7,237 nt of DNA from Hyphomicrobiales bacterium (GTDB lineage Bacteria > Pseudomonadota > Alphaproteobacteria > Rhizobiales > Beijerinckiaceae): positions 1 through 7,237 of the forward strand of contig JAIXZF010000414.1 in NCBI GenBank assembly GCA_027489835.1. The letters are read 5' to 3'. Both the position numbers and the translations under genes were made by a program. Positions 5,290 through 7,237 of the stretch are shown in pieces (position 1 is the stretch's first letter; each line of letters starts with the position of its first letter). The notes below the pieces were generated by a model that saw nothing but the letters and a program-made list of their open reading frames with translations, was not told the DNA's origin and did not search any database.

Positions 5290-5561
5290 GGGGCCCTGAA
5301 TGCGGGCCTGTCGGATTCCGGCGCTGGCTTGGAAACGGGAATCATCACGGTGTTGTCAGGTTGAAAATGCTGCACTTCAGGCCCATTTGCCCTAAAAGCG
5401 GCTGATTGCTCACTGTTGGTTAACATCGACGCGAGAAAGTCCGGGGCTGAATTCGATGGTTTGTTTTCGACCCGACTCCGATACGCGCCCGGCTGCCGAT
5501 CCGATCACGGAGCGGCGTCGGCAGAACACCGCGACGGCAAGTGCCTGAACGAGACGAGATC
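5290..5561. promoter_or_regulatory. Divergent promoter region of the DUF1295 gene and ldtP
   Basis: About 270 bp without a gene. The middle (5335-5470) is less GC-rich than the flanks and should carry the promoters in both directions. Visible elements are three GANTC sites (5314-5318, 5339-5343, 5474-5478) and GGTTAA (5418-5423), one strand of a CtrA-like half site (TTAACCAA on the minus strand). A nested inverted repeat lies near ldtP (5493-5524). No convincing -35/-10 pair could be assigned. If ldtP follows its relatives, an LdtR binding site should be here, but no copy of the ldtR-leader palindromes is present. Confidence 0.5.
5493..5524 (+). repeat. Nested inverted repeat in the ldtP 5' leader
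   Basis: Outer arms CTGCCGA (5493-5499) and TCGGCAG (5518-5524) are perfect seven-base complements. Inside them TCCG and CGGA (5500-5503, 5508-5511) form a second stem around ATCA. It ends 37 bases before the preferred ldtP ATG, so it may form an RNA structure in the leader. A chance repeat in GC-rich DNA is possible. Confidence 0.4.
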
Positions 5562-6851
5562 ATGATGACCCGTTCCCTGACGCGCCGTGACACCCTCTTT
5601 GCCTTCATGTCGGGCATCGCGGCCACGGCCATCTCATCCCCCGCCTTCGCCCAGGGCGCGGCCGAGTGGCGCCAGTCCTACGACGCGGTGCAGAGCCGCA
5701 GCCGCATTGTCCGCTCGACGACGCCGATGGTCTCGCCCACCGCCATGCAGGCCACCGAGCAGGCCCTCCAGCGCTATCGCGATCTCGCCGTGCAGGGCGG
5801 CTGGACCGTGATGGGGCCAGAGCGCCTGCGCCTCGGCTCGCGCGGCCCCGCCGTGGTCGCGCTGCGCAACCGCCTCATCATCGCGGGCGATCTCGATCCG
5901 TCCGCCGCCGGCTCGGCCACTTTCGACAGCTTCGTCGAGCAGGGGGTCCGCCGCTTCCAGGCCCGCCATGGCCTGACGCTGACCGGCGCGCTGAACCCCG
6001 GCACCGTGACGGCGATGAACGTGCCGATCGAGACGCGAATCCGCCAGCTCGAGCTCAACATCGTCCGGCTCCGCGCCTATTCGGGCAATCTCGGCCAGCG
6101 CTACGTGGTGGTGAACATCCCCGCCGCCATGGTCGAGACGGTCGAGAACGGCGTCGTCGCCACGCGACACGCCGCCGGCGTCGGCAAGATCGACCGCCAG
6201 TCGCCCATCCTCCAGACGCGCATTCCCGAGATCAACTTCAACCCGACCTGGACCGTGCCCGCTTCGATCATCCGCAAGGACCTGATCCCGAAGATGCGCA
6301 AGGAGCCGAACTACCTGACCGAGAACAAGATCAGGATCATCGCGCCGAACGGCCAGCACATCCCGCCCGAGGCGGTGAACTGGAATTCGGACGAAGCCAC
6401 CCGGTACACCTTCCGGCAGGATCCCGGCGGCGAGTTCAACTCGCTGGGCTTCGTGCGCATCAACATCCCGAGCCCGCACGGCGTCTACATGCACGACACG
6501 CCGGCCAAGGGCATCTTCGGCGACGATTATCGCTTCGTCTCGTCCGGCTGCGTGCGCGTGCAGAACGTGCGCGACTACATCCAGTGGCTGCTCAAGGATA
6601 CGCCCGGCTGGGACCGCTCGCGCATCGACCAGGTGTTCGAATCCGGCGAGCGCATCAACGCGCCGATTCCGGGCGGCGTGCCCGTCTATTGGGTCTACAT
6701 CACCGCCTGGGGCACCGCAGAGGGCGACGTCCACTTCCGCGACGACATCTACCAGAAGGACGGCCTCGGAGCGATCCCGGTGGCCCAGGCGCTGGGCGCA
6801 CCGGATGCCGGGCTCGAGGACGAGGAAGACGTGCCGCGCCCGCGCAGGTGA
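5562..6851 (+). CDS. ldtP: Periplasmic L,D-transpeptidase LdtP with peptidoglycan-binding and YkuD domains
   Basis: Peptidoglycan cross-linking enzyme acting in the periplasm; YkuD-type transpeptidases make 3-3 cross-links or anchor proteins to the wall and resist most beta-lactams except carbapenems. The 429-residue product starts with a twin-arginine-like signal (TRRDTLFAF, 7-15), a hydrophobic stretch and an AFA-QG cleavage site (28-32). A PG_binding_1-like domain spans about 88-153 (LRLGSRGPAVVALRNRL; FQARHGLTLTGALNPGT). The catalytic domain spans about 180-345 with H311 in MHDTPAKGIFG and C330/R332 in SSGCVRV, a YcbB/LdtD-type active site. The C-terminus is acidic then basic. I prefer the ATG at 5562, adjacent to the signal and preceded by GAGACGAG; a GTG at 5541 would add seven residues. 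The shared LdtR neighbourhood supports the name. A terminator follows 35 bp after the stop. Confidence 0.93.
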   Translation: MMTRSLTRRDTLFAFMSGIAATAISSPAFAQGAAEWRQSYDAVQSRSRIVRSTTPMVSPTAMQATEQALQRYRDLAVQGGWTVMGPERLRLGSRGPAVVALRNRLIIAGDLDPSAAGSATFDSFVEQGVRRFQARHGLTLTGALNPGTVTAMNVPIETRIRQLELNIVRLRAYSGNLGQRYVVVNIPAAMVETVENGVVATRHAAGVGKIDRQSPILQTRIPEINFNPTWTVPASIIRKDLIPKMRKEPNYLTENKIRIIAPNGQHIPPEAVNWNSDEATRYTFRQDPGGEFNSLGFVRINIPSPHGVYMHDTPAKGIFGDDYRFVSSGCVRVQNVRDYIQWLLKDTPGWDRSRIDQVFESGERINAPIPGGVPVYWVYITAWGTAEGDVHFRDDIYQKDGLGAIPVAQALGAPDAGLEDEEDVPRPRR

Positions 6852-6886
6852 TGGCGCCGCGGCCCTTCCCGAAACGGACCGCAAGG

Positions 6887-6910
6887 GCCGGGCTTCGCGC
6901 CCGGCTTTTT
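6887..6910 (+). terminator. Intrinsic terminator of ldtP
   Basis: GCCGGGC (6887-6893) and GCCCGGC (6899-6905) form a perfect GC-rich seven-base-pair stem with a TTCGC loop, followed by five T (6906-6910). It lies 35 bases after the ldtP stop and is a textbook Rho-independent terminator. Confidence 0.92.
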
Positions 6911-6930
6911 CATGCGCGGTCCAACCCATG

Positions 6931-6960
6931 AGAAAACCCCGCGGATCGCTCTGCGGGGTT
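6931..6960 (-). terminator. Intrinsic terminator of hppA
   Basis: AACCCCGC (6935-6942) and GCGGGGTT (6953-6960) form an eight-base-pair stem with a ten-base loop. Read on the minus strand it ends in TTTTCT, giving a U-rich tail about 28 bases after the hppA stop. With the ldtP terminator it makes a back-to-back pair insulating two convergent genes. Confidence 0.88.
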
Positions 6961-6988
6961 CGTCGTTCCGGGCCGGGGCCTTCTTCGC

Positions 6989-7237
6989 TCAGCTATGGGC
7001 GAGGATGGCCAGCAGCAGAAGCGCGATGATGTTGGTGATCTTGATCGCGGGGTTCACGGCCGGGCCGGCCGTGTCCTTGTAGGGGTCGCCGACGGTGTCG
7101 CCGGTGACGGAGGCCTTGTGGGCGTCCGAACCCTTCATGTGGCGCACGCCGTCCTTGTCCACGAAGCCGTCCTCGAACGACTTCTTGGCGTTGTCCCAGG
7201 CGCCGCCGCCCGATGTCATCGAGATGGCGACGAACAG
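6989..7237 (-). CDS. hppA: Membrane-bound proton-translocating pyrophosphatase (C-terminal part)
   Basis: Only the last 82 codons are in the window; the gene continues beyond the right edge. The product hydrolyses pyrophosphate and pumps H+ (in some relatives Na+) across the inner membrane. The fragment holds the conserved active-site loop GGGAWDNAKK (10-19 of the fragment), the stretch SDAHKASVTGDTVGDPYKDT (37-56) with its Mg-PPi-binding aspartates and lysines, AGPAVNPAIK, and the last transmembrane helix ending in LLLLAILAHS. These are near-invariant in the family. The residues that tell K+-dependent from K+-independent enzymes lie upstream, outside the window, so the subtype is open. It converges with ldtP and has its own terminator. 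Confidence 0.96.
   Translation of the reverse strand: MFVAISMTSGGGAWDNAKKSFEDGFVDKDGVRHMKGSDAHKASVTGDTVGDPYKDTAGPAVNPAIKITNIIALLLLAILAHS

Noticed and set aside
3709..5457. Shared 7-mers (TTCAGGC, GGCTGAT, ATTCGAT) between the ldtR and ldtP leaders as a possible LdtR motif
   Set aside because: About three shared 7-mers are expected by chance between leaders of 190 and 250 bp, and their order and spacing are not kept.
5634..6929. A 431-codon minus-strand open frame opposite ldtP
   Set aside because: It mirrors the ldtP codons, has no recognisable domain, and crosses the ldtP terminator. ldtP itself has catalytic residues and a signal peptide.

Overview
The window is GC-rich and tightly packed, with seven clear protein genes, one probable small gene and a final gene cut by the right edge. 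Every recognisable protein is of the kind found in Alphaproteobacteria of the order Hyphomicrobiales (Rhizobiales). Pointers are a Mg-type HemB with an N-terminal extension, the LdtR/LdtP pair known from Liberibacter and rhizobia, a small DUF6163-like membrane protein, and a membrane pyrophosphatase. The genus cannot be fixed; a Bosea-, Chelatococcus- or Methylobacterium-like relative is a guess. This looks like ordinary chromosome: I see no transposase, phage gene, CRISPR array, tRNA or rRNA.

Layout, left to right. A LivH-type branched-chain amino acid ABC permease runs off the left edge on the minus strand (1-827). It carries an unusual extracytoplasmic N-terminal region of about 140 residues. 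Upstream of it on the same strand is hemB (889-1959), the second enzyme of tetrapyrrole synthesis. A divergent promoter region of about 150 bp follows and contains an Irr/ICE-like palindrome. On the plus strand come a 3-hydroxyisobutyryl-CoA hydrolase (valine breakdown, 2109-3158) and, four bases later, a four-helix membrane protein (3163-3624).

The second half looks like a cell-envelope module. An AT-rich leader with palindromes and a perfect DnaA-box sequence (3625-3815) precedes ldtR, a MarR-type regulator (3816-4328). A 45-residue membrane/Gly-Asp-rich ORF follows (4356-4493). It converges on a DUF1295 integral membrane enzyme on the minus strand (4501-5289). A leader of about 270 bp then precedes ldtP, an exported YcbB-like L,D-transpeptidase with a twin-arginine-like signal (5562-6851). 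LdtR controls ldtP in Liberibacter and related organisms, so the regulator and its likely target sit here about 1.2 kb apart with the DUF1295 gene between them. Two back-to-back intrinsic terminators (6887-6910 plus, 6931-6960 minus) separate ldtP from hppA, of which only the last 82 codons are present (6989-7237, minus).

I found no convincing previously undescribed multi-gene system. The best leads are the N-terminal domain on the LivH-type permease, the regulatory leader of ldtR, the small Gly-Asp membrane protein, and the palindrome upstream of hemB.
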